Below the pieces are notes generated by a model. That model had not been told where the DNA came from, did not search any database, and worked only from the letters and a program-made list of their open reading frames with translations. DNA of 64,000 nt from Levilactobacillus brevis ATCC 14869 = DSM 20054 (lineage in GTDB: Bacteria; Bacillota; Bacilli; Lactobacillales; Lactobacillaceae), in NCBI RefSeq assembly GCF_001433855.1, contig NZ_AZCP01000006.1:62001-126000 (forward strand), written 5' to 3'. The position numbers and the translations under genes are program-made. This document shows, in pieces, positions 28,239 through 36,725 of this stretch. How positions within the stretch are numbered: the first letter of the stretch is position 1; each line of letters begins with the position of its first letter.

Positions 28239-29969
28239 TCAATCTTTAGTTGTACGGTGCGGTTTATCCGTTCCTTTACGTTGATAATAGGCATCTTCTA
28301 GCCGCTTGTATGACCCAGGCTCAACTTCATCTAAAACGGTCGCAATTGTTTCTAGGGCCTGCGCATACTGGTACTGATGTTCAAACAAATCCGAGGCCTT
28401 TTGACTAGCTTCGGCCACATTGGCATGACTCGTTTGGTAGCGGTTGGCATACTGCAACAGTTGTTCCGCCAGTTGGGAACTGTCCACTAAGTCTTCAGTC
28501 TTCTCTCGTAAGGTGTCTAAATCGGTTTGAATGATCAATAGCTGTTTCGTAATACGTTCCATGTCAATTTGGGGCTGGTCCATATCCGTTGCTAATTGTG
28601 CCACCTCATCGCGAACCACGAAGAAATAATCCAAGTAAGATTGCGGAATGCCCGGCAAGTTCAAATTTTCCACCTGACGTCTTAAGCTATGTAGATCAAA
28701 ATCAAATTGTTGCAAGGTGTCACGAGCCTGACGTTCTTCATCAGCGAGTCCCGCCACACTCTTCAAAATATCGGCTTGCTGTTTCTCAATTTGTTCCAAG
28801 TCTTTTTCTTGCTGCTGTTGATGCGCTAAAATCTGGGAGTACGTTGCCGTTTTTCCGGTTAGCGTTTGCACATCTTGTTGATAAATACCATCAATGTGTC
28901 GTAACTGCTCATTAAGCTCGCGAGCCGTTTCTAATTCATGATGATCTAACGTGTAGTTTTGTCCGAGACGATCCAGTTCATTTAATAGCATATGACTTTG
29001 ATTCTGAGCATGCGCAATGAACTTAGCAATCCCATCTAAGTTTTTTTCAACGGGTTGTTTAGCGTCAATTTCTGTTTGCATCAGATCATAAATCTGGTCA
29101 ATTTGTTTGGCAATTCGTTCGTTGACCACCTGCGCATCTGCCGGTCGAAGGTCACTAAGCGTTGCCAAGTTCTCTTGAATGTGCTGTTCAATTGCTGTGA
29201 CTTGCGCCACAATGTCTTGATCGCCGAAGTGAAAGTGTTCAGCGCTCAATTGCTGATAACCGGCTTTTAACTCCTTCAATTGATCGGGGAAAACCACAGT
29301 CAGGTCTTTATACAACGGTGGAATCGTGTCAATTAGGTCATCTAATTGTTTCGTATCATCTTGTAATTGGCTTAAAACGTCAGCCGCTCGTTCATGGTCG
29401 CCTTCTTGGGTCAACTGGGTGAACGTGTCAAAGTTCCCTTCTAACTGACCCAAGCGTTCCTCTAAACCATCAATACTAGGGCCAAATGCAAAATTTTTGG
29501 CCAGCAAAGTCTTTCGTAAGTCTTGATACTTATGCTCTAATTGCTGAACGGCCTCTCGGTGCTGCTTATCAACTTCTTGCAAACTAGCCAACTTTTCTTG
29601 GACGGATTGAACCAGCTCGTCTGTCTGGTTAACGAGTAAGGTTACCTTATCAAGGTTTTTCTTTAGTTGAAGCACATTTACCCCACGGGCATCCGCGAGC
29701 AATTGACTGAGCTGTTCATCAATTCGGGGAAACCGATTCGTGGTAATGTCCGCATAGTCGGTCTGTAAACTTTGATACTGTTCTAAGGACTGTCCGGTTA
29801 GACTTAATTGTTCAACCAATGCCAACTCGTCTTTTAACGGGATGGCTACCATGGATTCTTTTTTTGTCGTTAGCGCTGCCACTTGTCGTCGGATACGTTG
29901 CTGGTATACCAGCACGCCAACGTAAATGACAATCGCTAGTATCACGATTCCAATTAGCACACCTATCAT
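28239..29969 (-). CDS. ezrA: Septation ring formation regulator EzrA
   Basis: 576-residue division protein. One N-terminal transmembrane helix (about residues 2-22) is followed by an almost wholly coiled-coil cytoplasmic body rich in Gln/Leu/Asp, as in EzrA, which binds FtsZ and restrains Z-rings. The family patch near the C-terminus, including YANRYQTSHANV, is visible. I choose the second ATG (29969), because the ribosome site AAGGA touches the first one. An extended -10 (TGCTATAAT at 30054-30062) is its likely promoter. Confidence 0.94.
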   Translation of the reverse strand: MIGVLIGIVILAIVIYVGVLVYQQRIRRQVAALTTKKESMVAIPLKDELALVEQLSLTGQSLEQYQSLQTDYADITTNRFPRIDEQLSQLLADARGVNVLQLKKNLDKVTLLVNQTDELVQSVQEKLASLQEVDKQHREAVQQLEHKYQDLRKTLLAKNFAFGPSIDGLEERLGQLEGNFDTFTQLTQEGDHERAADVLSQLQDDTKQLDDLIDTIPPLYKDLTVVFPDQLKELKAGYQQLSAEHFHFGDQDIVAQVTAIEQHIQENLATLSDLRPADAQVVNERIAKQIDQIYDLMQTEIDAKQPVEKNLDGIAKFIAHAQNQSHMLLNELDRLGQNYTLDHHELETARELNEQLRHIDGIYQQDVQTLTGKTATYSQILAHQQQQEKDLEQIEKQQADILKSVAGLADEERQARDTLQQFDFDLHSLRRQVENLNLPGIPQSYLDYFFVVRDEVAQLATDMDQPQIDMERITKQLLIIQTDLDTLREKTEDLVDSSQLAEQLLQYANRYQTSHANVAEASQKASDLFEHQYQYAQALETIATVLDEVEPGSYKRLEDAYYQRKGTDKPHRTTKD

Positions 29970-30158
29970 AATTGACCCCATCCTTCATCGCTTTTCATCA
30001 TTTATCCGAGTTGCAAAATCGCCCGGTTCAATTTACAATTTAATCTAACCTCGATTATAGCATAACTCACGCCTAGGCTTCACTAGGTTTTCACGATTCT
30101 CTATCCGTTTTTATGTGTAATTGAATGATTCAAACATTAAACTTTGGAGGTCTTTACA

Positions 30159-30626
30159 ATGAGTGAGTCCCTAAATCCAATCATCACCAAACAGTTGGAT
30201 GCCCTATTATATGGAGAAACAAACCTGGTGGCCAACTTATCTAATGCCGCAGCGTTACTTAATCAAACCTTATCAGACATCAATTGGGCTGGCTTTTACC
30301 TCTATCAGCCCGAAACGGATGATTTAATTCTGGGACCGTTCCAAGGTAATGTCGCCTGTGTGCATATTGAAAATAACCACGGTGTCTGCGGCACAGCATT
30401 AGCCACGCAAACCACACAGCGGATCGCCGACGTTCATCAATTTCCTGGGCACATCGCTTGTGACTCGGCTAGCAATGCCGAAATTGTAGTTCCGTTGACC
30501 ATTGGTGAAACGAAATTTGGCGTCTTAGACATTGACTCACCAACTAAAGACCGGTTTACAGCCGCTGACCAACAGGTCTTAGAAGAATTTGCTCGGGTTT
30601 TGCTGTCACACATTGACAAAGCCTAG
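30159..30626 (+). CDS. msrC: Free methionine-(R)-sulfoxide reductase (GAF domain, MsrC type)
   Basis: 155-residue GAF-fold protein. Three Cys, residues 67, 77 and 101, lie in ACVHIENN, GVCGTA and HIACDSASNAEIVVP and match the catalytic/resolving set of fRMsr enzymes, which reduce free methionine-R-sulfoxide with thioredoxin. The ATG at 30159 has GGAGG 8 bases upstream. It is the first plus-strand gene of a new block. The -35 of the rpsD promoter lies inside its last codons. Confidence 0.93.
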   Translation: MSESLNPIITKQLDALLYGETNLVANLSNAAALLNQTLSDINWAGFYLYQPETDDLILGPFQGNVACVHIENNHGVCGTALATQTTQRIADVHQFPGHIACDSASNAEIVVPLTIGETKFGVLDIDSPTKDRFTAADQQVLEEFARVLLSHIDKA

Positions 30627-30642
30627 CGTTTCCGGTTATACT
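30613..30642 (+). promoter_or_regulatory. Promoter of rpsD
   Basis: -35 TTGACA (30613-30618), 18-base spacer, -10 TATACT (30637-30642). It starts within the msrC 3' end and would give an rpsD leader of about 175 bases. Confidence 0.75.
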
Positions 30643-30649
30643 GGTCGTT

Positions 30650-30825
30650 GTGTAAAATAATGCAGCGATAAGTGGTAAGCTCGTCAACAGATTGTTGCCG
30701 TTACATTGGTTCAAGAAGTAACCTGCGGCTGCATACGGTGAAACTTGCAAAGCAACCTGCACGAATACTAAACTTATAAACAGCTTATTTTACTCCAAAT
30801 AACTTATTTATTGGAGGAACTATCT
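30650..30825 (+). promoter_or_regulatory. Long rpsD 5' leader, candidate S4 autoregulatory element
   Basis: About 175 transcribed, non-coding bases precede rpsD. In other Firmicutes this leader binds free S4 and represses its own translation. Several GC-containing complementary segments are present (for example CTTGCAAAG and GCAACCTGC near 30745-30765), but I could not draw the published fold with confidence. Confidence 0.4.
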
Positions 30826-31431
30826 ATGTCTCGTTACACTGGCCCAAGCTGGCGTATTTCCCGTCGTTTAGGGGTATCCCTTTCCGGCACTGGTAAAGAA
30901 TTAAACCGTCGTCCTTATGCACCTGGTGATCATGGTCAAGGTCGTCGTCAAAAGTTATCTGAATACGGTACGCAATTGCGTGAAAAGCAAAAGCTCCGGT
31001 TCACTTACGGCATGACTGAACGTCAATTCTACAACTTGTTCAAACGTGCCGGCAAGATCAAGGAAGGTACCCATGGTACTAACTTCATGATCTTACTCGA
31101 ACGTCGTCTGGACAACATGGTTTACCGTTTAGGTTTGGCAACGACTCGTCGTCAAGCTCGTCAATTGGTTAACCATGGTCACATCACCGTTGATGGCCAA
31201 CGGGTTGATATTCCTTCATACGAAGTGAAGATTGGCCAAGTCATCTCTGTTCGTGAAAAATCCAAGGACATGGCAATCATCAAGGGCGCTGTTGAAGCCG
31301 TTGTTGGTCGTCCACAATACGTTGAATTCGACGCTGACAAGTTGGAAGGTTCCCTTACCCGCTTCCCTCAACGTGAAGAACTCGATGCAGAACTCGATGA
31401 TTCCTTAATCGTTGAATACTACAACCGTTAA
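30826..31431 (+). CDS. rpsD: 30S ribosomal protein S4
   Basis: 201-residue primary 16S rRNA-binding protein of the small subunit. The N-terminal S4 domain reads [14 protein letters not shown] and the S4-type RNA-binding motif reads [27 protein letters not shown]. The Zn-binding Cys cluster of the C+ paralogue is missing, so this is the zinc-independent form. The start is ATG at 30826 behind TTGGAGGAAC. It is a stand-alone gene with its own promoter and terminator, as is usual in Firmicutes. Confidence 0.98.
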   Translation: MSRYTGPSWRISRRLGVSLSGTGKELNRRPYAPGDHGQGRRQKLSEYGTQLREKQKLRFTYGMTERQFYNLFKRAGKIKEGTHGTNFMILLERRLDNMVYRLGLATTRRQARQLVNHGHITVDGQRVDIPSYEVKIGQVISVREKSKDMAIIKGAVEAVVGRPQYVEFDADKLEGSLTRFPQREELDAELDDSLIVEYYNR

Positions 31432-31452
31432 GATTAATTTTAACTGGTGGAA

Positions 31453-31484
31453 AAACACCCGTCATTTGGCGGGTGTTTTTTTTC
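31453..31484 (+). terminator. Terminator of rpsD
   Basis: ACACCCG pairs with CGGGTGT across a short loop (GTCATTTGG region) and is followed by eight or more T. A classical strong intrinsic terminator. Confidence 0.88.
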
Positions 31485-31700
31485 ATGATCATCAGTGTAT
31501 TTCATCCACTCTTTAACGTTTTTGGACGAATGACATTGCACGATTTACTGGTCTTATGCTAACCTATTAAAGTAATCCCCCTATTTTATTTATCTGCTAC
31601 TACACTTTTAGCTGTGATAGTGGATTATTTAAACTAGCCTGGATTATCTGACCAAGTACTGATGTCTGAAAAAGCTGATCAGAAACGAGGAGGAGTTCGT

Positions 31701-32036
31701 ATGCAAGAAAATGGTAAAGTCACTCCACAAGAAATCAAGGGCTGGAACTGGGGAGCCTTTATGTACAATGTATTTTGGGGTATTGGTAACAAAACCTATC
31801 TACCACTACTCACTATTATCCCAATCTTCAATATTGTATGGATTTTCATTGTTGGCTTTAAGGGAAATGAATGGGCTTGGCAAAAAGGCGACTATCAAGA
31901 CGTTGAAACATTCAAAGCTGTCCAAGCTACTTGGAACCGTGCCGGTCTTTTCAACTTTATTATTGCAATTGCTATTTTTGTTTTATATTGGGTGTTCATT
32001 GGTTCAATGATTGCCAGCTTGTTTAACAACTATTAG
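31701..32036 (+). CDS. Small membrane protein (DUF2628-like), unknown function
   Basis: 111-residue protein of uncertain family. The N-terminus reads GWNWGAFMYNVFWGIGNKTYLP, a pattern seen in small Firmicutes proteins of the DUF2628 kind. Two or three hydrophobic helices follow, around residues 31-52 and 82-105, with a WAWQKGDYQD loop between them. The ATG at 31701 has GAGGAGG upstream. About 215 bases before it hold no other gene. It is followed at once by a bidirectional terminator. No function can be assigned. Confidence 0.75.
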   Translation: MQENGKVTPQEIKGWNWGAFMYNVFWGIGNKTYLPLLTIIPIFNIVWIFIVGFKGNEWAWQKGDYQDVETFKAVQATWNRAGLFNFIIAIAIFVLYWVFIGSMIASLFNNY

Positions 32037-32040
32037 TCAC

Positions 32041-32074
32041 AAACCACCCGGTCAATAAAGAGACCGGGTGGTTT
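32041..32074. terminator. Bidirectional terminator
   Basis: AAACCACCCGGTC (32041-32053) pairs perfectly with GACCGGGTGGTTT (to 32074) around an AATAAAGA loop, between convergent genes. Confidence 0.88.
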
Positions 32075-32078
32075 TAAT

Positions 32079-32678
32079 TTAATCAGCAATCAATTGTTGG
32101 TATATCGGTAATAACGCTACCACTGTGTCACGAATGATAGCCGCCTGATCATCTGGCGTTGTCGTGAAAAAATCACTACCACGCATAAAATTACGGCCAA
32201 GTTGCCACTCCGCGTGTCGGTTAACCTGCTCACGCATCAGTGCTTGATAATTGGTCAACGTTAGCGGCTGACCACAATTTTTATCGGTATGGTCATTTCC
32301 ACATTCGAATGTACTCGGCAGATTTAACACATCAGCCAATTGGACTTGCCCCAATAATCCTTGGCGATTTTTGGCTTCTTGTAAAACCGCCAACCAGATA
32401 AAGAAGCGATCATCCCAAAAACCAATCTCAAGATGCGGTAACATTTTGTACCCTCGTTTGGATGTGCTAAAGGCAACCCACGTATCAGTTGGTGGATTCT
32501 TCGTTCGCCGTCGATGTTGGGAGACGTGCTGATAAATGGGCACAGATAATTCCGCTAACACCGGCTCTAAATCCCCAGCGGTAATCAAAAATTTCGGATC
32601 AATTTGTTTCTGGATTTTTCCGAGTCGCCCAGCCAGTGTTTGATCCTCAAATACTTGAAAATCTTGGTCTTGATACAT
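32079..32678 (-). CDS. DUF1054 (UPF0637/YktB family) protein
   Basis: 199-residue soluble protein of the YktB family. Recognisable segments are WVAFSTSKRGYKMLPHLEIGFWDDRFFIWLAVL and the N-terminal FQVFEDQTLAGRL. Family structures are known, but the biochemical role is not. The start is ATG at 32678 behind GAAAGGGG. It is divergent from the YueI gene, and the two promoters must share the 76 bases between them. Confidence 0.85.
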   Translation of the reverse strand: MYQDQDFQVFEDQTLAGRLGKIQKQIDPKFLITAGDLEPVLAELSVPIYQHVSQHRRRTKNPPTDTWVAFSTSKRGYKMLPHLEIGFWDDRFFIWLAVLQEAKNRQGLLGQVQLADVLNLPSTFECGNDHTDKNCGQPLTLTNYQALMREQVNRHAEWQLGRNFMRGSDFFTTTPDDQAAIIRDTVVALLPIYQQLIAD

Positions 32679-32714
32679 ATCCCAATCCCCTTTCTAAACG
32701 TTCGTTCAGTTCCA

Positions 32715-32723
32715 TGTTATACT
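32715..32723 (+). promoter_or_regulatory. Extended -10 promoter for the yueI-rarA unit
   Basis: TGTTATACT with -10 TATACT at 32718-32723 and TG one base before it, 32 bases upstream of the YueI start. No clear -35. Confidence 0.55.
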
Positions 32724-32754
32724 AGGAGAACTAACTTGAAAAGAAGGGAAACTC

Positions 32755-33210
32755 ATGTCTGAAAAAACACCGATGGAACAACACCTGCAAACCGCTATGT
32801 ATGGCACACCAAAAATCAATCCCGATGAGCAGCGCAAATATCTCGGGACTTTTCGTGAACGTGTTTCTCTTGCCATGACGATTGCTGAGGTCACTAATCG
32901 TGATAATATTAGCGACTTTGTTACGGAAATTACAGATCATCCTAACTATCAAGTCATTTTTAACGGCCATATTGACCAAGCTGATTTGGCCCCTTACTTG
33001 AAGTTAGTTGGCCAACACAATCTCAAATTCACCATTCGAGAAGAAGCCATCTACGGCATTAACGACAGTGACCTGGGGTTAGTTGTTGCTAGTGATCAAG
33101 CCATTAATCAGTCCCCCATTACACTACGTGACAAATATCCAGTATCATCAGCTGAGACAACCTCATCACCAACTAAGACCAGCTGGTTCGATAAGTTGCT
33201 TGGTCGTTAA
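32755..33210 (+). CDS. YueI family protein (DUF1694)
   Basis: 151-residue cytosolic protein of the YueI family. It opens with MEQHLQTAMYGTPKINPDEQRKYLGTFRERV, which is the family signature, and has a central beta/alpha domain. The C-terminal Ser/Thr-rich tail (about 130-145) is variable. The family is related in fold to ribosomal L7Ae-like proteins, but its function is unknown. It lies 16 bases upstream of rarA with no terminator, so the two are co-transcribed. Confidence 0.85.
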   Translation: MSEKTPMEQHLQTAMYGTPKINPDEQRKYLGTFRERVSLAMTIAEVTNRDNISDFVTEITDHPNYQVIFNGHIDQADLAPYLKLVGQHNLKFTIREEAIYGINDSDLGLVVASDQAINQSPITLRDKYPVSSAETTSSPTKTSWFDKLLGR

Positions 33211-33226
33211 GAAAGGAGTCCCCGTC

Positions 33227-34504
33227 GTGGCACAACAACCTTTAGCTTACCGCATGCGCCCGCAACGTCTGGAGGACATCGTCGGTCAACAAGACCTCGT
33301 GGCCCCTGGAAAAATCATTGCCCGCATGGTGGCAGCTAAATTACTTTCATCAATGATTTTATACGGTCCGCCTGGCACTGGTAAAACGAGTATCGCCAGC
33401 GCTATTGCCGGGTCCACACAATACGCCTTTCGGAAGCTAAATGCGGCGACTGATTCAAAAAAGGATCTCCAGATTGTGGCCGAGGAAGCCAAAATGAGTG
33501 GGACGGTTATTCTTTTATTGGATGAAATCCATCGTTTAGACAAAACTAAACAAGATTTTCTGTTGCCCCACTTAGAAAGTGGTCGCATCGTTCTAATCGG
33601 CGCAACTACGGAGAACCCCTATATCAACATCAATCCTGCCATTCGCAGCCGAACTCAGATTTTTGAAGTTCATCCGCTAACACCAGATGACATTAAAGTC
33701 GCTTTGCATCGCGCACTCACGGATACCGAAAATGGTCTGGGGAAGCTGCCCATCGACTTAGACACTGAGGCCTTGAACTTTATCGCCGGCGCCACCAATG
33801 GCGATCTCCGTAGTGCGCTGAACGGTTTGGAATTAGCTGCCCAATCAACTCCAGCGGCCGATGGCGACCGCATTCATATCACTTTAGCCGTTGCTGAAGC
33901 TTGTTTTCAACGAAAAGCGCTCATGGGTGATAAGGATGGCGATGCCCACTACGATGTCATCTCCGCATTTCAAAAATCCATCCGCGGTAGTGATACCGAT
34001 GCCGCGCTACACTATCTCGCCCAACTTGTTGCTGCTGGCGATCTCCCGGCCATTTGCCGGCGCTTGATGGTGATTGCCTATGAAGATATTGGCATGGCTA
34101 ATCTCCCGGCAGCTGCCCGCACCGTCCAAGCCGTGCAAGCAGCCCAGCAATTGGGCTTACCCGAAGGACGTATTCCTTTAGCTGATGCCGTTATTGAACT
34201 CTGTCTATCGCCAAAATCTGATTCAGGGATTAGTGCCATTGACGCCGCCTTAGCTGACGTGTTAAATGGTCACAACGGTGCTGTGCCCGATCATTTAAAG
34301 GATGCTCACTACGCTGGCGCCAAGCAACTTGGTCATGGGACCGATTATAAGTATCCACATAACTTTCCCAATGACTGGGTAAAACAACAGTATTTGCCCG
34401 ACACACTAAAAAATGCCGAGTATTACCACCCTAAAACCAACGGACGCTTTGAAACTCAACTGGCGCAACAATACCAGCGACTTCTCACAGCTAACCGACA
34501 CTGA
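33227..34504 (+). CDS. rarA: Replication-associated recombination protein A (RarA/MgsA)
   Basis: 425-residue AAA+ ATPase related to clamp-loader subunits, acting at stalled replication forks. Walker A GPPGTGKTS, Walker B LLLDEIHR, sensor 1 GATTEN and the arginine-finger region NPAIRSRTQIFEV are present, followed by the RarA C-terminal tetramer domain (MVIAYEDIGMANL, DAHYAGAKQLGHG). I use the GTG at 33227, which has GAAAGGAG 8 bases before it; upstream in-frame codons overlap the YueI gene. The downstream neighbour is the candidate 6S RNA. Confidence 0.95.
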   Translation: MAQQPLAYRMRPQRLEDIVGQQDLVAPGKIIARMVAAKLLSSMILYGPPGTGKTSIASAIAGSTQYAFRKLNAATDSKKDLQIVAEEAKMSGTVILLLDEIHRLDKTKQDFLLPHLESGRIVLIGATTENPYININPAIRSRTQIFEVHPLTPDDIKVALHRALTDTENGLGKLPIDLDTEALNFIAGATNGDLRSALNGLELAAQSTPAADGDRIHITLAVAEACFQRKALMGDKDGDAHYDVISAFQKSIRGSDTDAALHYLAQLVAAGDLPAICRRLMVIAYEDIGMANLPAAARTVQAVQAAQQLGLPEGRIPLADAVIELCLSPKSDSGISAIDAALADVLNGHNGAVPDHLKDAHYAGAKQLGHGTDYKYPHNFPNDWVKQQYLPDTLKNAEYYHPKTNGRFETQLAQQYQRLLTANRH

Positions 34505-34508
34505 AAAA

Positions 34509-34537
34509 TTGAATTTTTAATATTTATATGCTACCAT
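34509..34537 (+). promoter_or_regulatory. Promoter of the candidate 6S RNA
   Basis: -35 TTGAAT (34509-34514), 17-base spacer, -10 TACCAT (34532-34537), starting 5 bases after the rarA stop. Transcription would begin near 34543-34545. Confidence 0.6.
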
Positions 34538-34542
34538 ACAAG

Positions 34543-34778
34543 TAGTTCTAAGGTGTACGCGTTGTCTCACTACAAGTTGCCGAACAAGTAATTCATTTTA
34601 GGGATCGCAAGATGCTGAGGAAGATGACATGCCTTTTCACTTGGAAGTCAGGCGCCTCGGCTAGCTTTCCCCCCTGCATTGTCATCGCGGGTCAACATGA
34701 CTGGACAATTAACGGCACCACTTAGATCGCCAAAGCTTTGCTTTGAAGGCCATTCCATTGAATGGTCTTTTTCTTTTG
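34543..34778 (+). ncRNA. ssrS: Candidate 6S RNA (ssrS) with its terminator
   Basis: A gene-free stretch of about 380 bases after rarA holds a long imperfect rod. CTAAG-GTG near 34549 pairs with CAC..CTTAG near 34720, and GTTGTC pairs with GACAAT, closing the outer stem. Inside, GCTGAGG near 34612 pairs with CCTCGGC near 34655. This leaves an open middle, as in 6S RNA, which traps SigA RNA polymerase. The rod is followed by GGCCATTC/GAATGGTC (34748-34767) and a T-rich tail. The rarA-adjacent position also fits. The alternative is an unrelated structured sRNA. Confidence 0.6.
34748..34778 (+). terminator. Terminator after the candidate 6S RNA
   Basis: GGCCATTC (34748-34755) and GAATGGTC (34760-34767) form a tight hairpin with a CATT loop followed by TTTTTCTTTT. 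Confidence 0.85.
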
Positions 34779-34883
34779 CTTAAATGACCAGTTACCACAT
34801 ATTTCCTTTCACTGGTGAGTTCGGTATAATAGACCGTACCGTATCATTTATTCATTATTATTATTTACTAAGGAGGTCTCTTC

Positions 34884-35171
34884 ATGGCCATCACCATTTT
34901 AATGGCTTGCTATACCCTGCTGGCTTTAGGAATTGGTTGGTACTTTTATGCTCATCGACGTCGTGCTTTCTTAGTCTTTCATCCCGAAAGTAGTCACGAA
35001 TTAAGTCGTGTCTTGACGATCAGTGGTGTTGTTATGCTACTGATTGGTGTGCTGTCGGCAGTCGCCACCATCATGAACAACATGGTCTTCATTTCAACCA
35101 TGTTGTTAGTCGGCGTTATTGCGATTATCAGTATTCAATTGATTCTATTACACTGGTTCCCTAAGGCGTAA
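34884..35171 (+). CDS. Small three-helix membrane protein, unknown function
   Basis: 95 residues, not recognised. Hydrophobic stretches at about 2-20, 45-66 and 69-90 suggest three transmembrane helices. A basic segment HRRRAF follows the first, and a polar PESSHELSRV loop lies in between. The start is ATG at 34884 after AAGGAGGTC. A TATAAT box at 34825-34830 is its probable promoter. It precedes the universal stress gene by 96 bases and may be an independent unit. Confidence 0.75.
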   Translation: MAITILMACYTLLALGIGWYFYAHRRRAFLVFHPESSHELSRVLTISGVVMLLIGVLSAVATIMNNMVFISTMLLVGVIAIISIQLILLHWFPKA

Positions 35172-35267
35172 TCGGTTACACTTTCTCGCAGCTTTTTTAC
35201 CATATCGCTTTTTATTTGCAGATAAATAACGTATGATAAGAGTATAAAGTAATGAGAGGTGAATATT

Positions 35268-35747
35268 ATGTTACAACAATACAAGCACATTTTAGTCCCA
35301 GTCGATGGTTCCTATGAAGCCGAATTAGCTTTCAAGAAAGCGGTCGCTGTGGCTAAACGTAACGATGCTGATTTACATCTCGTTCACGTTGTTGATACAC
35401 GGGCTTTCCAAAACATTTCTAGCTTTGATACCAGCATGGTTGAACAAGTCACAGAAACGGCCAAGAAGACCCTCGACAAGTACGTGGCTGATGCCAAGGC
35501 AGATGGTCTTGACAAGATTGATTACGCCATTGAATACGGGGCACCGAAGACCATCATTGCCAGAGATGTTCCTCGGGATAATGACACCGATTTGATTATG
35601 ATTGGTGCTACCGGGTTAAACGCAGTTGAACGGCTATTAATCGGGTCTGTAACGGAATACGTCACACGGACAGCAGTTTGTGACGTGATCGTCGTACGGA
35701 CGGACTTAGATAATCAACCAGCCAAAGCAGCGCACCCCGCAGAATAA
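35268..35747 (+). CDS. Universal stress protein UspA family
   Basis: 159-residue alpha/beta protein of the Usp family. It opens with YKHILVPVDGSYEAELAFKKAV, and the ATP-binding signature G-x2-G-x9-G-S reads GATGLNAVERLLIGSVTEYVTR near the C-terminus, so this is an ATP-binding type. I use ATG 35268, with GAGAGGTG upstream. Usp proteins respond to starvation and acid or oxidative stress, but the precise role here is not predictable. It is followed by a shared terminator. Confidence 0.92.
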   Translation: MLQQYKHILVPVDGSYEAELAFKKAVAVAKRNDADLHLVHVVDTRAFQNISSFDTSMVEQVTETAKKTLDKYVADAKADGLDKIDYAIEYGAPKTIIARDVPRDNDTDLIMIGATGLNAVERLLIGSVTEYVTRTAVCDVIVVRTDLDNQPAKAAHPAE

Positions 35748-35776
35748 ATTTGCTAACTAATGCTTTAACTATTTGA

Positions 35777-35815
35777 AAATGGACGAGAAACCAAATTGGC
35801 TTCTCGTCCATTTTT
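35777..35815. terminator. Bidirectional terminator between usp and the HTH regulator
   Basis: AAAATGGACGAGAA pairs with TTCTCGTCCATTTT around a short CCAAATTGG-containing centre, with T runs on both strands. It ends two convergent genes. Confidence 0.85.
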
Positions 35816-35840
35816 ATTTGCGCTAATCCGCGTCAGTCCT

Positions 35841-36725
35841 TTAACTAAACCCGTTCACTTGATCGCTCCAAGCCGGTAGGTCATCAGTAGTAACATTTAA
35901 CCGTTCCTGCAATGCTTGATTGTGAGTCACCAAGGCTAGGGTTTTAGCAATCATCAAGCTACGCTTAGCTGCCGTTCTCGCCAATAGTGCCTGTTCGCCT
36001 AAGCCCTTAACCTCATACAACACATCAATCAAATATAATGAAGCCCGGTGTTTAACGACCCGTAACGCCGCTTCAACATTGGTAAGCGCCTGTTGTGGCT
36101 GTTCCAGCTTTAGGTACATCAACGCAATCTGATAACGTGCCCAGACCAGACGCTGAAAGCTACTCTCATCATGCCATTCAAAATTCGTCAAATAGCTGGT
36201 TGCCTCACCTAAATAGTATCGCGCCTGATCTCGATCTTGTCGCATTAAGTAGGCCGATGCCATCCCCACATTACCAATAATCGCATAAAGGTCCCAAGCC
36301 ATATGAAATGAGCGCCGCAAAACCAAATTGAAGTGAAAAATCGCTTCATCTGGTCGCTGTTCAACCGTTAGCTCAGCAAATCCCCGATAATAATGATAGC
36401 GCTCACGGTCAAAAGCACTAGCCGCCTCCGTTGAAACATCCACTTGGTCCAATCGTGCTGCCATCTCAGTATACTTATCTTGCCGTAGATCTAAACAAAT
36501 GGCATCAAACTGCTCATCCAAGCCACTTCCCACACCGGCTAAGATATCTCCGAGTGAGACATTTAATCGGCGACACACTTGTAAAATAATCTTAATACTG
36601 GGAATCTTATCCTTTTTTTCCATCAAACTAACCGTTGCTTGTGTACAAATTCCATCGGCTAATTCTTGCTGCGACAAATTTTTCTGTTTCCGATATTGTT
36701 TGACCTTACTCCCTAAAAGTCGCAT
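35841..36725 (-). CDS. HTH (XRE) regulator with TPR-like C-terminus, PlcR/Rgg type
   Basis: 294 residues. Residues 1-62 form a Cro/C1-type DNA-binding domain (KVKQYRKQKNLSQQELADGICTQATVSLMEKKDKIPS). The remainder is all-helical with repeat-like Tyr/Ala/Leu patterning (RYHYYRGFAELT, ARYQIALMYLKLEQPQQALTNVEAAL), as in tetratricopeptide-containing quorum regulators of the RRNPP group. No short pheromone gene could be found next to it. It has a promoter with TTGTAA (36787-36792) and TATAAA (36763-36768). The target genes are unknown; the neighbouring phosphodiesterase is one candidate. Confidence 0.8.
   Translation of the reverse strand: MRLLGSKVKQYRKQKNLSQQELADGICTQATVSLMEKKDKIPSIKIILQVCRRLNVSLGDILAGVGSGLDEQFDAICLDLRQDKYTEMAARLDQVDVSTEAASAFDRERYHYYRGFAELTVEQRPDEAIFHFNLVLRRSFHMAWDLYAIIGNVGMASAYLMRQDRDQARYYLGEATSYLTNFEWHDESSFQRLVWARYQIALMYLKLEQPQQALTNVEAALRVVKHRASLYLIDVLYEVKGLGEQALLARTAAKRSLMIAKTLALVTHNQALQERLNVTTDDLPAWSDQVNGFS

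Noticed and set aside
32706-32979. Minus-strand ORFs opposite the YueI gene
   Set aside because: They are antisense shadows; the plus-strand gene has a promoter, a ribosome site and family similarity.
34784-34993. 69-codon plus-strand ORF across the start of the 95-residue membrane protein
   Set aside because: It overlaps in another frame. The 95-residue frame has the ribosome site and a coherent membrane profile.
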